Part shown: piece after piece, positions 26,168 through 34,897 of the stretch
Numbering within the stretch: position 1 is the stretch's first letter
Layout: each line of letters opens with the position of its first letter
Origin: Collinsella tanakaei
Lineage (GTDB): Bacteria; Actinomycetota; Coriobacteriia; Coriobacteriales; Coriobacteriaceae
DNA length: 64,000 nucleotides
Assembly: GCF_016902615.1 (NCBI RefSeq)
Contig: NZ_JACJMB010000009.1
Span: forward strand, 18,821 to 82,820
Direction: 5' to 3'
Program-made: the position numbers and the translations under genes
The notes under the pieces: generated by a model
What the model was told of the DNA's origin: nothing
Database searches by the model: none
The model's input: the letters and a program-made list of their open reading frames with translations, nothing else

Positions 26168-27307
26168 ATGTTGAAGGCGACCAATAGGAATCTGGCGCAG
26201 CTTGCGCCCTCGGGCATCCGGCGTATCAGCGCGCTAGCCGCGGCACGGCAAGGCTGCATCTCGCTTGCGTTGGGTGAACCTGATTTCACAACGCCCGATG
26301 CCATTTGCGACGAGGTCACCCGCGCGCTCGCGCGTGGGGAGACCCATTACCCGCCGAACAACGGTACGGCCGAGCTTCGTCGGGCAATCGCGGCGTACAT
26401 GACGGGGCAGGGGATCGAGCGCGCCGCGGAGGACATCATCGTGACGGTGGGCGCGACCGAGGCGCTGTCCTCGACGTTCCGGGCGCTGATCGATCCCGGC
26501 GACGAGGTCATCGTGCCCGTTCCCGCGTTCACCGTGTACGCGTCGGACGTGCGCGCATGCGGGGGCACCGTGGTCGAGCTCGACACGACGCGCTCCGCGT
26601 TCCAGATCACGCCCGATGACCTCGCTGCCTGCGTGAGCGCGGCCACGAAGGCCATCGTCATCTGCTCGCCGAACAATCCCACGGGTTGCGTGCTCGACAC
26701 CCCCTCGCTCGATGCCGTGGCGCAGCTCGCTGCCGCCCACGGCGTGTACGTGGTATGCGACGACGTCTACAACCGCTTGGTATACGAGGGAGCCTATGAG
26801 CGCTTCGCGGCACGCCATCCCGAACTCGCCGACCGCACGGTCGTGATCGACAGCTTCTCCAAGCCGTGGGCGATGACTGGATGGCGCGTGGGCTGGCTTG
26901 CGGCGACGCCTCCTGTCGTCGACGAGATCGCGAAGGCGCATCAGTTCGCGGTGTCGTCGGTGCCGGCGTTCATCATGCCCGCGGCTGCCCGTGCGCTCGA
27001 GGTCGACCCCGCACCCATGGTCGCGGCCTTCCGCGCGCGACGGGAGCGCGTCGTGCACGCGCTTGCGGACATGGGTCTCGGCTGCAACGTTCCGACCGGC
27101 GCGTTCTACGCGTTCCCCTCGATTGCGCAGACCGGCCTGGACGATGAGGCGTTTTGCGAACGCGCTATCCGCGAGGCGGGCGTGGCGCTTGTGCCGGGCG
27201 GGTGCTTCGGGGTGCCGGGCCATGTGCGCTTGTCCTACTGCGTGGCGGATGACGCGCTCGATGAGGGGCTCTCGCGTCTCGCGGGATTCGTGGACACGCT
27301 TATCTGA
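26168..27307 (+). CDS. PLP-dependent class I/II aminotransferase
   Basis: 379 residues from ATG 26168, behind GGGGAGGAG. Fold-type I features: SLALGEPDFTTP, THYPPNNGTAELR, ICSPNNPTG, DDVYNRLVY and the PLP lysine in SFSKPWAMTGWRVGW. The C-terminal Arg for the substrate carboxylate lies in HVRLSYC. It is of the aspartate/aromatic aminotransferase class; the amino acid cannot be told. It converges on the LytTR regulator with 33 bases between and no clear terminator. Confidence 0.88.
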   Translation: MLKATNRNLAQLAPSGIRRISALAAARQGCISLALGEPDFTTPDAICDEVTRALARGETHYPPNNGTAELRRAIAAYMTGQGIERAAEDIIVTVGATEALSSTFRALIDPGDEVIVPVPAFTVYASDVRACGGTVVELDTTRSAFQITPDDLAACVSAATKAIVICSPNNPTGCVLDTPSLDAVAQLAAAHGVYVVCDDVYNRLVYEGAYERFAARHPELADRTVVIDSFSKPWAMTGWRVGWLAATPPVVDEIAKAHQFAVSSVPAFIMPAAARALEVDPAPMVAAFRARRERVVHALADMGLGCNVPTGAFYAFPSIAQTGLDDEAFCERAIREAGVALVPGGCFGVPGHVRLSYCVADDALDEGLSRLAGFVDTLI

Positions 27308-27340
27308 CAGCGGTAGCGCGCGGCGGCGCGGCAGCGGCGC

Positions 27341-28078
27341 CTATACGAGCCCGAGGCGCTCTTTCACCAGGGCGGCGCGGCGCCGCGATACGGGGACGAC
27401 CGCGTCGATGCGGGTGCAGCGCAGCTCCATCGTGCCGCCCCGCGAGATCTCGACGTCATGGACCTCGTCGAGGTTCACCAGAAAGCTGCGGTGCACGCGC
27501 AGGAAGCCCTCGGCCTCCAGGCACTGCTCGAGCGACGAGATCGATTCGTTCGCCAGGTAGGTGCCACCCGGGCAGATGACGTTCGAGTAGTCGGCGTTCG
27601 CTTCGATGTAGCAGATGTCGCCGACGGGCATGAACGCATGGTTTCCGGCGCGCTCGACGGCAAGGCGCCGCACGCGCGCTGCCGGTGCCGCGGCGCGCTT
27701 GGCCGCAAGCAGGCTGCCGACCTTGTCGAGGGCGCGGGTGAGGCGCGCCTCCTCGACGGGCTTCAAGACGTAGTCGACGGCGTCGAGCTCGAACGCCTCG
27801 GCGGCGTACTCGGCAAACGCCGTCACGAAGACGACGGCGGGCGGCGTCTTCAGGCCAGCAAGGGTCTCAGCGAGCTTGATGCCGCTCGTGCCGGGCATCT
27901 GGATGTCGAGAAACAGCACGTCGGGCCTGCCGGCCAGCAGCTTCTCGACCGCCTCGGTACCGTTGCCCGCCTCGTCGATAGCGCCGATGCGGGCATCGCG
28001 CGACAGCAGATAGCGCAGCTCGGACCGGATGGGCGGCTCGTCGTCGACGATCAGGACGTTCCAGAGTCCGTTATCCAT
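27341..28078 (-). CDS. LytTR-family response regulator
   Basis: 245 residues. The receiver domain (1 to about 125) has VDDEP, the phosphorylated Asp in DVLFLDIQMPG, the Thr in FVTAF, and the Lys in YVLKPV. The output domain (about 150-245) is LytTR: ICYIEANADYSNVIC, FLRVHRSFLVNLDEV. It is the partner of the upstream LytS-type kinase, 45 bases away on the same strand. Such pairs control cell-wall, murein hydrolase or nutrient-transport genes; the target here is unknown. Confidence 0.92.
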   Translation of the reverse strand: MDNGLWNVLIVDDEPPIRSELRYLLSRDARIGAIDEAGNGTEAVEKLLAGRPDVLFLDIQMPGTSGIKLAETLAGLKTPPAVVFVTAFAEYAAEAFELDAVDYVLKPVEEARLTRALDKVGSLLAAKRAAAPAARVRRLAVERAGNHAFMPVGDICYIEANADYSNVICPGGTYLANESISSLEQCLEAEGFLRVHRSFLVNLDEVHDVEISRGGTMELRCTRIDAVVPVSRRRAALVKERLGLV

Positions 28079-28123
28079 GGGTTCCCCTTCTGACGGTTAC
28101 GGGTTCAAAGGAAAGCGGCGAGC

Positions 28124-29515
28124 TCAGGTGTGGCTCGGTTCGTGGGGCTCGCCGATGAGGTCGATGGTCACGCGCGTTCCGACGCCCTCGTGCGAGGCGA
28201 CGCGGATGCCCGACGCCTCGCCGTAGAAGAAGCGGATGCGCATGAGGACGTTGGAGAGCGCAAGGCCGCAGCCGCGCTTGATGGAGCCGTCCGCGGTAAG
28301 GGTTTCCGGCTCCTCGGCCACCGTTTCGCGCGGGTCGAACAGGTGCGCACGCACTTCTTCGCTCATGCCGATGCCGTTGTCATCGACCGAGATGGCGAGG
28401 CCGCTTTCTGTCACGCGCGACGAGATGACGATCGAGAGCGGCTCGGTCTCGCGCATGGCGTGGCGGATGCAGTTCTCGAGCAGCGGTTGCAGGATGAACG
28501 GGGGCACGCGCGCGTCGAGCGTTGCGGGGTCGATGCACATGCGGGCGCGCAGGCGGTCGGCCCCGTAGCGCGCCTGCATGAGGTTGATGTAGCGGACGCC
28601 CTGGTCGACCTCGTGCTCAAGCGAGGTGAGCGAATCGGAGTCCGAAAGCGTCGTGCGGTAGTAGTTCGAGAAGTCGATCAGCAGCGAGCGCGCCTTCTCG
28701 GGGTCGGTGCGCACGAGTGAGACGATGGTGCCGATCGTGTTGAACAGAAAGTGCGGGTCGACTTGCGACTGCAGGGCGCGCAGCTCGACGCGGGCGGTCA
28801 GCTCGTCTTGCCGCTCGAGCTCGAAGCTCGCGAGCTGGGTGGAAATAAGATCCGCGAAACCGCCGGCAAGTGCGGTCTGGCGCATATCGATGTTGCCGAA
28901 GCGCGGGTAGAACAGCTCGAAGGTACCTACGCAGCGGCCGCGCACGGTGAGGGGCGCCACGACGCCGGCACGCAGGCGCGGGAAGAAGCGCAGCTCCTCG
29001 GCGGCCGCCGCGTCGCGCGTGAAGACGCTCATGGTGCCGCCCTCGATGACGCGCTTCGTCGTCTCGAGGGTGACCGGGGTGCCGGCCGGGCAGCGGTCGG
29101 CACCCTCGCCCCAGCAGGCGAGGACCTGCTTGCCATCGGTGATGCAGATGGCCGACGCGAGGGTCTCGGGCAGGATGATCTTGCAGGCACCGAGTGCCGC
29201 CTCGGGTGTCATGCCGTGGCGCGTGTGGACGAAGATCTGCGAGGCGATGGCGAGCGTGCGGTCGGTGGCGCTCGAGGTGATGTCATCGGGGGCCACGAAG
29301 ACATACGAGAAGAAGAAACAGAGAAGGACGAGACCGGCGATGGTGACGACGGCGGGCACGGGGTGCGGGTTTCCCACGAGGTCGAGCACGAGCAGCACCG
29401 CGAGCATGGGGACGCAGAGCCCCAACAGCACGGTCATGGCGAGCTGGCTTTGGCGCATCACCTTCGTCGGGTTGAGCTGACGCGACCATCGTATGGGGTG
29501 CGGCACGATACCCAC
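28124..29515 (-). CDS. LytS/YehU-type sensor histidine kinase
   Basis: 463 residues from GTG 29515, which has AGGAGG 4 bases upstream; an in-frame ATG lies at 29533. Two membrane segments near residues 25-70 anchor it. A GAF-like region follows, then the His_kinase motif ALQSQVDPHFLFNTIGTIVS with the phospho-His, and an ATPase domain (ILQPLLENCIRHAM, DDNGIGM, GLALSNVLMRI). The stimulus is unknown. A short hairpin ending in UUUU lies just ahead of the ribosome site. Confidence 0.9.
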   Translation of the reverse strand: MGIVPHPIRWSRQLNPTKVMRQSQLAMTVLLGLCVPMLAVLLVLDLVGNPHPVPAVVTIAGLVLLCFFFSYVFVAPDDITSSATDRTLAIASQIFVHTRHGMTPEAALGACKIILPETLASAICITDGKQVLACWGEGADRCPAGTPVTLETTKRVIEGGTMSVFTRDAAAAEELRFFPRLRAGVVAPLTVRGRCVGTFELFYPRFGNIDMRQTALAGGFADLISTQLASFELERQDELTARVELRALQSQVDPHFLFNTIGTIVSLVRTDPEKARSLLIDFSNYYRTTLSDSDSLTSLEHEVDQGVRYINLMQARYGADRLRARMCIDPATLDARVPPFILQPLLENCIRHAMRETEPLSIVISSRVTESGLAISVDDNGIGMSEEVRAHLFDPRETVAEEPETLTADGSIKRGCGLALSNVLMRIRFFYGEASGIRVASHEGVGTRVTIDLIGEPHEPSHT

Positions 29516-29533
29516 GAGACCTCCTAATACCAT

Positions 29534-29551
29534 AAAAGGGCCGGTCGGCCC
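29534..29551 (-). terminator. Short terminator-like hairpin in the leader of the LytS-type gene
   Basis: On the minus strand GGGCC-GACC-GGCCC is followed by TTTT, immediately ahead of the AGGAGG site. It could be an attenuator of the two-component operon. Confidence 0.45.
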
Positions 29552-29817
29552 TCGGGAAACAACGGGTGCATCGCTTCGCGCCCGCCCCGCTGCCCCAGGC
29601 GCCCGTGATCTTTGGCTGCGCTGGCGCCGCGCTGCGGCATCCTCCTCGTTTCCGGTTACATCCGTCACACCTCGGCGGCCTGAGCGCGAGGCGCTTCGCC
29701 ATCGGCTCTATGCGCACTAGATTCTACCGTGTGCGGCGCCGCCGCGCCTGGTCGGCCGCGCAGGCGGCAGCGCAGCTGAATGGATCGCGCGTGCGCCTGC
29801 ATGGTTTCAAGCTAAAA

Positions 29818-29886
29818 GGGGCCCCGGGCACATCGTCCGGGCGCGACTCGCAAGCGAGCATGCGCGCGGACGAGGCCCGGGGCCCC
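29818..29886 (-). terminator. Large branched terminator after the amidohydrolase gene
   Basis: Two perfect 12-base arms (GGGGCCCCGGGC and complement) enclose a second stem (CGTCCG/CGGACG) and a central small hairpin. On the minus strand it ends in TTTT. It is far (180 bases) from the amidohydrolase stop. Confidence 0.6.
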
Positions 29887-30066
29887 TATTCAGTAGCTGT
29901 CAGGCTGGGGAAACCCTGATCAAATCATTCCGCGCCCGGCGCCGTCGTGCCGGGCGCCTGCGGGCTCAGGCTGCGTCGGCGCAGCTCCACGGTACCTTCC
30001 TCGCCTTCGCCCGCATCCGCCTCGCCACGGCGCCCCCGGCCGCAAAAGCCTTTAATCAGTGTTTCC

Positions 30067-31341
30067 CTAGGCGGAGTACTTGTTGCGCTCGCCGAAGGTG
30101 CCGGACTCGACGATCCAGCCGTCTTTCATGATGACGTCCATGTTCTCGGGGGTGAGGTCGTGGATGTTCACGGCCGGGTCGCCGTTTACGATGAGGAGGT
30201 CTGCGCACTTGCCGACCTCGAGCGAGCCGGTCTCGTCGTCGCAATGGGCCATCTTGGCGCCGTTGATGGTGGCGCAGGTGATGGTCTCGAGCGGGGTGAT
30301 GCCGACCTTGTCGACGAAGTCGTACATCTCGTCGATGGTGACGTAGCCGTAGGGGGTCACGAAGCTGAAGGAGTCGGACCCGATCGTGAAGATGACGCCG
30401 CGCTTCTTGGCCTCGCGCAGGCAGTCGTAGTTGCGCTGGAGCTCCTTCTCCACGAGCGTGCCCTCGTACTTGTCGTGGATCTCGGGCACGTAGACCGGCG
30501 GATAGGTGGAGTACCAGGTGGGCAGGAAGCCGATGGTGGGCGTGAAGAACGTGCCCTGCTCGGCCATGAGGTCCATGGTGCGCTCGTCGATGTCGAAGCC
30601 GTGGATCAGCTGCTCGCAGCCGAAGCGGACCGAATCGTAGGCGGCGGAGTGGGAGTTGTAGCAGTGGCTCCACACCGGGATGCCGACCATCTTGGCCTCA
30701 TCGACCACAGCCTTGATCTCCTCGGCGCAGTAGTGCTGGTCGCGGCCGGAGTCCCAGCGCCAGATGCCGCCGCCGGTCGCCCAGATCTTGATGGCATCGG
30801 GGTTCTCGCGCAGACGACGGCGCACGGCGCGGCGCAGGTCCCACGGACCGTCGACCTGGTCGCCCCAGGGGTGAGATTCCTTGTTCTCGAGCTGGCTGCA
30901 GTGATGCGAGTCGCCGTGGCCGGCGGTGCGGCAGAAGCCCAGGCCGGTGGCGTAGACGCGCGGGCCCTTGAAGACGCCGTTGTTGATGCAGTCGCGGACG
31001 TGGATGCCGAAGCGGCCGATCTCGCACACGGTGGTGAGGCCGTGGGTGAGGCAGTCGTAGGCCTGCTTGACGGCGACGGCCTGCTTCTCCAGCAGCGGCT
31101 GCATGACCCAGTCGGTGTCGTCGTCGGTCAGGTTGCCGGAGAAGTGCAGGTGGGTGTCGATAAGGCCGGGCATGACGGTCTTGCCGGTGGCGTCGATGAC
31201 CTCGAAGCCCTCGGGGGCATCCTGATAGGTGCCGGCGTAGGTGATCTTGCCGTCCTCGACGAGCACGAGCGAGTTCTCGACCGGGGTGCCGCCCAGGCCG
31301 TCGACGAGCTTGCCGTGGACGATCGCGTAGTTGGTGGACAT
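30067..31341 (-). CDS. Amidohydrolase-family metal-dependent hydrolase
   Basis: 424 residues. It has the amidohydrolase metal motif DTHLHF after MPGLI, a Lys in DAIKIWATGG, His in VWSHCYNSH and LIHGFD, and the acid GSDSFS. It resembles the imidazolonepropionase/Xaa-Pro dipeptidase-like branch and is probably cytoplasmic. It lies 114 bases after an APC permease gene on the same strand, so it may act on what that permease brings in, such as an amino-acid derivative (inference). Confidence 0.85.
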   Translation of the reverse strand: MSTNYAIVHGKLVDGLGGTPVENSLVLVEDGKITYAGTYQDAPEGFEVIDATGKTVMPGLIDTHLHFSGNLTDDDTDWVMQPLLEKQAVAVKQAYDCLTHGLTTVCEIGRFGIHVRDCINNGVFKGPRVYATGLGFCRTAGHGDSHHCSQLENKESHPWGDQVDGPWDLRRAVRRRLRENPDAIKIWATGGGIWRWDSGRDQHYCAEEIKAVVDEAKMVGIPVWSHCYNSHSAAYDSVRFGCEQLIHGFDIDERTMDLMAEQGTFFTPTIGFLPTWYSTYPPVYVPEIHDKYEGTLVEKELQRNYDCLREAKKRGVIFTIGSDSFSFVTPYGYVTIDEMYDFVDKVGITPLETITCATINGAKMAHCDDETGSLEVGKCADLLIVNGDPAVNIHDLTPENMDVIMKDGWIVESGTFGERNKYSA

Positions 31342-31455
31342 GGTTCCTCCTTAATAGTTAGAAGACCGTTTCGATGGGCGCCGTCGCGTGAGGGGGCGCG
31401 GCGGCGCCGATATCCGAAGGTGGGGTGGCCGCGTGAGGGCGGCCGGCGGCGTGCG

Positions 31456-32895
31456 CTAGGCGCGCTTGGCCTTGGTGGCGAACATCAGGATGAGTCCGAC
31501 CACGAGCCAGCCGAGGACGATGGACCACTCGACGAGGTTCAGCGACGCGGGGCTGAAGGGAAGCACGAGCAGGCCGATGATGATGCAGCCGGCGGCGCAG
31601 GCGAGCAGGATGCCGAACTTGCCGCCAGGCACCTTGTAGGGGCGCGGCAGGTCGGGCTCGGTGTAGCGCATGCGCAGGCACGCGAAGGCGACCATCGTGC
31701 AGGAGAAGATGAAGGCAAGGGCGCTCACGTTCGTCAGCGGGATGAGCATGTTCTTGCCCAGGAAGGGGCCGATGACGGTGATGATGGCGAGCACGATGCA
31801 GGCCAGGCGCGGGGCGCCGGACTTCGGGTCGACCTCGGCGAACTGCTCGGGCAGCTGGCCCTTGCGGCCCATGGCGAGCATGATGCGGCTCGTGGCGCCG
31901 TAGAAGGAGTTCATGGGGCCCATGGGTCCAAGCGTGGCGATGCACAGCATGATGATGTAGAGGATCATGTTGATGTTCTTCAGGCACGCGAGGGCCGGGA
32001 CGGGCTGCTCGACGAAGTCATGCCAGGGCAGGATCGTGCCGAACGAGTAGATGCACACGATGTAGAAACCGCCGGCGGCAAGCAGGGCGAGCGAGATGAT
32101 CTTGCCGAACTTGTTCCAGTTGAGGCCCTCGGCGGCCTCCTCTGCCTGCTGGGGGATGGTGTCGAAGCCCGCATAGAAGAACGGGGTGAGCACGAGCACG
32201 CTGACGACGCCGGCGAACAGGTTGTTCGCCGAGGTGGCGGACTCGGAGCCGCCCGCACCGGTCACCTGCGAGAACACGGGCATGGCGTTGTCCGGCGAAC
32301 CGGTGACGATGGAGATGCCCATGGCGAGCAGCATGCCGCACAAAAGCGCCTTCGTGAGGAACGCCTGCAGCTTGGCCGCCGAGCTCGCGCCGCGGAAGTT
32401 GAGGTAGATGACGTAGGCCGCAAAACCCAGGGCGATAAGCGTCGGGATGAGGTAGACGTCGGCGCCCATGATGGTGTAGAGCTTGAAGGCGCGCAGCCAC
32501 TCGAGTCCGGGCAGGCTGCCGAACATGTCGGAGACGAGCGTGGAGATGGCGATCGCCTCCCACGGGCACAGGATGCCGTTGCCAAGCGCCAAGAACCAAC
32601 CCGTGATATAGGACGGGATGCGTCCGAAGCTGCGGTCGACGTACTCCACGATTCCGCCCGAGATGGGGATGGCCGCGGTGAGCTCGCCGAAGACCGCTCC
32701 GATGGGGACGAGGAAGATGGCGCCGAGCAAAAACGCGATCATCGCCGGGACGGGACCGCCGCCGACGACCATCCAGTCGCCGACCTGAAGGACCCAGCCG
32801 GTGCCGATGATGGCGCCGAAGCCGATGGTGAAGAAGTTCCACAGCGAAAGGGTCTTCTTCATGCCGCCCTGAGCGGCGGCTTGTGCTTCTGCCAT
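31456..32895 (-). CDS. APC-superfamily amino-acid permease
   Basis: 479 residues with about 12 hydrophobic segments. The N-terminal signature FFTIGFGAIIGTGWVLQVGD and PISGGIVEYVDRSFG match the amino acid-polyamine-organocation family. The start is ATG 32895 with AAAGGAGG 7 bases upstream. It should import an amino acid or amine across the inner membrane. It leads an operon with the amidohydrolase. The upstream gap is shared with the rplJ promoter. Confidence 0.88.
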   Translation of the reverse strand: MAEAQAAAQGGMKKTLSLWNFFTIGFGAIIGTGWVLQVGDWMVVGGGPVPAMIAFLLGAIFLVPIGAVFGELTAAIPISGGIVEYVDRSFGRIPSYITGWFLALGNGILCPWEAIAISTLVSDMFGSLPGLEWLRAFKLYTIMGADVYLIPTLIALGFAAYVIYLNFRGASSAAKLQAFLTKALLCGMLLAMGISIVTGSPDNAMPVFSQVTGAGGSESATSANNLFAGVVSVLVLTPFFYAGFDTIPQQAEEAAEGLNWNKFGKIISLALLAAGGFYIVCIYSFGTILPWHDFVEQPVPALACLKNINMILYIIMLCIATLGPMGPMNSFYGATSRIMLAMGRKGQLPEQFAEVDPKSGAPRLACIVLAIITVIGPFLGKNMLIPLTNVSALAFIFSCTMVAFACLRMRYTEPDLPRPYKVPGGKFGILLACAAGCIIIGLLVLPFSPASLNLVEWSIVLGWLVVGLILMFATKAKRA

Positions 32896-33221
32896 GTAAG
32901 TTCCTCCTTTCCTAAAGATGCCTCTCGATACCGATGAACGCAGAAGCGCTCCCGTGTGGCCACGAGCTTGCGCGCGAGTTCGTGGCCCTGCGCATACAAA
33001 GTAGGGGCGGGAGAGGCCGTCAGCGGCCCACAAACCGACCGAGGGCGGCATGGAGGTATAAACGGCGGCGATTTTGGGACGAGCGGTTGGGCGGGCGCGA
33101 GAAGCGCGGGCCGTGTCGCGCCGTGTTCTGGGCGGGCCTCATCGGGATGGAGAGCTTGTGCAGATGGGGGATTCGACCGCCTGCGCTTGACGCCTGCCTG
33201 ACGCCGGGCCATACTACATGA
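32896..33221. other. Intergenic region upstream of rplJ
   Basis: GC-rich sequence with no convincing gene. It contains an 8-bp inverted repeat (GGCCACGA with TCGTGGCC, about 32960-32990) and, near its end, the rplJ promoter. Confidence 0.4.
33187..33215 (+). promoter_or_regulatory. Promoter of the rplJ-rplL operon
   Basis: TTGACG (33187-33192) and CATACT (33210-33215) are separated by 17 bases. Transcription would begin close to 33222, just before the L10 leader. Confidence 0.6.
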
Positions 33222-33223
33222 GG

Positions 33224-33312
33224 TTCACGCACGAATCCGCTGCCAGAGACAGCCGGTGCCGAGGGGATAACCCCGAAGGCTCAATGGGGTAACCCGCCAG
33301 CCGAGGTGGTCG
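33224..33312 (+). ncRNA. Ribosomal protein L10 leader
   Basis: The 5' region of rplJ contains the conserved pattern of the L10(L12)4-binding leader: AGACAGCCGGTGCC, then GGGGATAACCCC, AATGGGGTAACC, and GCCGAGGTGG. Free L10 complex binding to this leader represses its own operon. It is followed by an intrinsic terminator, so the control could be at transcription. Confidence 0.8.
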
Positions 33313-33329
33313 AGATGATATGTCTTCTC

Positions 33330-33368
33330 GCCCCCGTCGCTTCTGCAGCGCGGGGGCTTTTCTTTTCT
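33330..33368 (+). terminator. Attenuator in the rplJ leader
   Basis: GCCCCCG at 33330-33336 pairs with CGGGGGC at 33351-33357, followed by a T-rich run to 33368. It sits between the L10 leader and the rplJ ribosome site, as expected for attenuation by L10. Confidence 0.75.
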
Positions 33369-33440
33369 TCAAGGCATACGCCCCCGTCACGTCCTGCACG
33401 GGTCCGTGCCCGAAGAAAAGAGAGAAGGAGGTGTAACCAC

Positions 33441-33962
33441 ATGCCACAGCAGTACAAAATCGATATGGTCGCCGAGATCGAGTCTCGTATCGAGAACAAC
33501 GGCGGTATGTTCGTCGTCAACTACAAGGGTCTGACCGTTAAGCAGGCCCAGGAGCTGCGTCATCAGCTCCGCGAGACCGGCGCCGAGATGAAGGTCTACA
33601 AGAACAACCTCGTCCGTATCGCCCTCGAGAACCAGGAGCAGCCGAACATCGAGGATCTCCTCGTCGGCCCCGTCGCCTACGTGTTCTATGAGAACGAGCC
33701 CGTCGAGGCTGCAAAGGCGCTCAAGGAGTTCGCTACGAAGTCCAAGGGCGTGCTCGAGATCAAGGGCGGTATTTCCGAGGGCAAGGCGGTCACGGCCGAG
33801 GAGGTCAACGCTATCGCCGAGCTCCCCACGAAGGACCAGCTCCTGGGTCAGATTGCCGGCCTCATCTCTGGTTTCGCGCGCGACATCGCTGTTTGCGTCA
33901 ACGGCGTTTCCAGCGGTCTTGCTCGCTCGATCCAGCAGGTCTTCGAGCAGAAGGCGGCCTAA
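33441..33962 (+). CDS. rplJ: 50S ribosomal protein L10
   Basis: 173 residues from ATG 33441, behind AAGGAGG. The sequence (MVAEIESRIENNGGMFVVNY, KGLTVKQAQELRHQLRETGA, KVYKNNLVRIAL) is a typical L10 N-terminal domain, and the C-terminal helix that holds L7/L12 dimers follows. L10 forms the stalk base that recruits translation factors. It is the first gene of rplJ-rplL, with autoregulatory leader and attenuator upstream. rplK-rplA are not adjacent. Confidence 0.95.
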   Translation: MPQQYKIDMVAEIESRIENNGGMFVVNYKGLTVKQAQELRHQLRETGAEMKVYKNNLVRIALENQEQPNIEDLLVGPVAYVFYENEPVEAAKALKEFATKSKGVLEIKGGISEGKAVTAEEVNAIAELPTKDQLLGQIAGLISGFARDIAVCVNGVSSGLARSIQQVFEQKAA

Positions 33963-34064
33963 GGTCGCCTGCTCGCGGGTGCAAGCCCGCATCTATCCGG
34001 CGCATACCGCGCCATGCAAACAAGATCTCCCTGGTTGCCAGGGAAACCGAAAGGATTGCTTAAA

Positions 34065-34442
34065 ATGGCTAAGCTTACCACCGATGAGATCATCGAGGCT
34101 CTGAAGGAAATGACCCTGCTCGAGGCTTCCGAGCTCGTCAAGGCTATCGAGGACACCTTCGGCGTGTCCGCCGCTGCTCCGGCTGCCGTCGTGGCCGCTC
34201 CGGCTGCTGGCGCTGCCGAGGAGGAGGAGAAGACCGAGTTTGACGTCGTGCTCGAGGGCTTCGGCGACAACAAGATCCAGGTCATCAAGGTCGTCCGTGA
34301 GCTCACCTCCCTTGGCCTGAAGGAGGCCAAGGAGGTCGTCGAGGGCGCTCCCAAGGCCGTTCTCGAGGGTGTCAAGAAGGAGGACGCCGAGGCTGCCAAG
34401 GAGAAGCTCGAGGCTGCCGGCGCCGCCGTCTCCCTCAAGTAG
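34065..34442 (+). CDS. rplL: 50S ribosomal protein L7/L12
   Basis: 125 residues. The N-terminal dimer domain ([20 protein letters not shown]), an Ala/Pro-rich hinge and the C-terminal domain ([20 protein letters not shown]) are complete. L7/L12 dimers bind L10 and stimulate EF-G and EF-Tu. ATG 34065 follows AAAGGATTGC. It ends before a strong terminator. Confidence 0.96.
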   Translation: MAKLTTDEIIEALKEMTLLEASELVKAIEDTFGVSAAAPAAVVAAPAAGAAEEEEKTEFDVVLEGFGDNKIQVIKVVRELTSLGLKEAKEVVEGAPKAVLEGVKKEDAEAAKEKLEAAGAAVSLK

Positions 34443-34493
34443 CTTCTTGCAGGCTTCACGTCTGCTTGATACGGCGGCATAACGCCGTCTACC

Positions 34494-34527
34494 AAGGGGT
34501 TTCGTCCATCTGGGCGAAACCCCTTTT
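34494..34527 (+). terminator. Terminator of rplJL
   Basis: GGGGTTTCG (34496-34504) pairs with CGAAACCCC (34515-34523) around a 10-base loop and is followed by TTTT. Confidence 0.9.
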
Positions 34528-34897
34528 GCGTTTGGATGCGATTCAAGCGGGATTATTCGTACCGGAATTCGTACCGCCCCAAGGATAAGGTGGCGGTCCT
34601 CTTGCAGGGCTGCCCACCGTTCTTTTGGAGGCGTATGCGACATACCGTGCGCAGCGCGCCTCACTTCACGCATCCGTGAGCGGTCGATTGAAGAGCCTGA
34701 CCGGCACCATTTCGTGACAATCGCTTGGTTTTTTAGGTATATCTGCGCTTTTCCAGAGCAATTTAACCGGGGCGGTTCATACCAACCACCCCTTTGGGGT
34801 ACCCTGCTGCCATATAGTGAACCTCGGTGCGATGCGACCGCGCCGTCTCGGATAAGCGGGCATGCTCCCGCTCCCGTGAAAGGATTAGAACCCAATC
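34528..34897. promoter_or_regulatory. Leader/promoter region of galU
   Basis: 370 bases without a gene. It contains two mutually exclusive short pairings, ACCGCC (34573-34578) with GGCGGT (34592-34597), and GGTGG (34589-34593) with CCACC (34614-34618), the latter followed by TCTTTT. A CATATAG -10-like sequence lies at about 34811. A regulatory role is possible but not shown. Confidence 0.35.

Larger units (their letters stand above)
29516..30066. other. Intergenic region between kinase and amidohydrolase genes
   Basis: 551 bases without a convincing gene. It holds the short hairpin at 29534-29551, the large terminator structure at 29818-29886, and a GC-rich stretch to 30066 with nothing recognisable. 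Short plus-strand frames here are Arg/Ala-rich and lack ribosome sites. Confidence 0.5.

Noticed and set aside
29566..29919. A 117-codon plus-strand frame between the kinase and amidohydrolase genes
   Set aside because: No ribosome site, Arg/Ala-rich shadow sequence, and it runs through the large terminator hairpin.
33150..33200. A GGATTCGACC stretch recalling a tRNA T-loop
   Set aside because: No acceptor stem, anticodon arm or D-arm can be folded around it.
34783..34800. ACCCC-TTT-GGGGT palindrome ahead of galU
   Set aside because: Too short to call an operator or terminator, no U-tract and no repeat elsewhere in the window.
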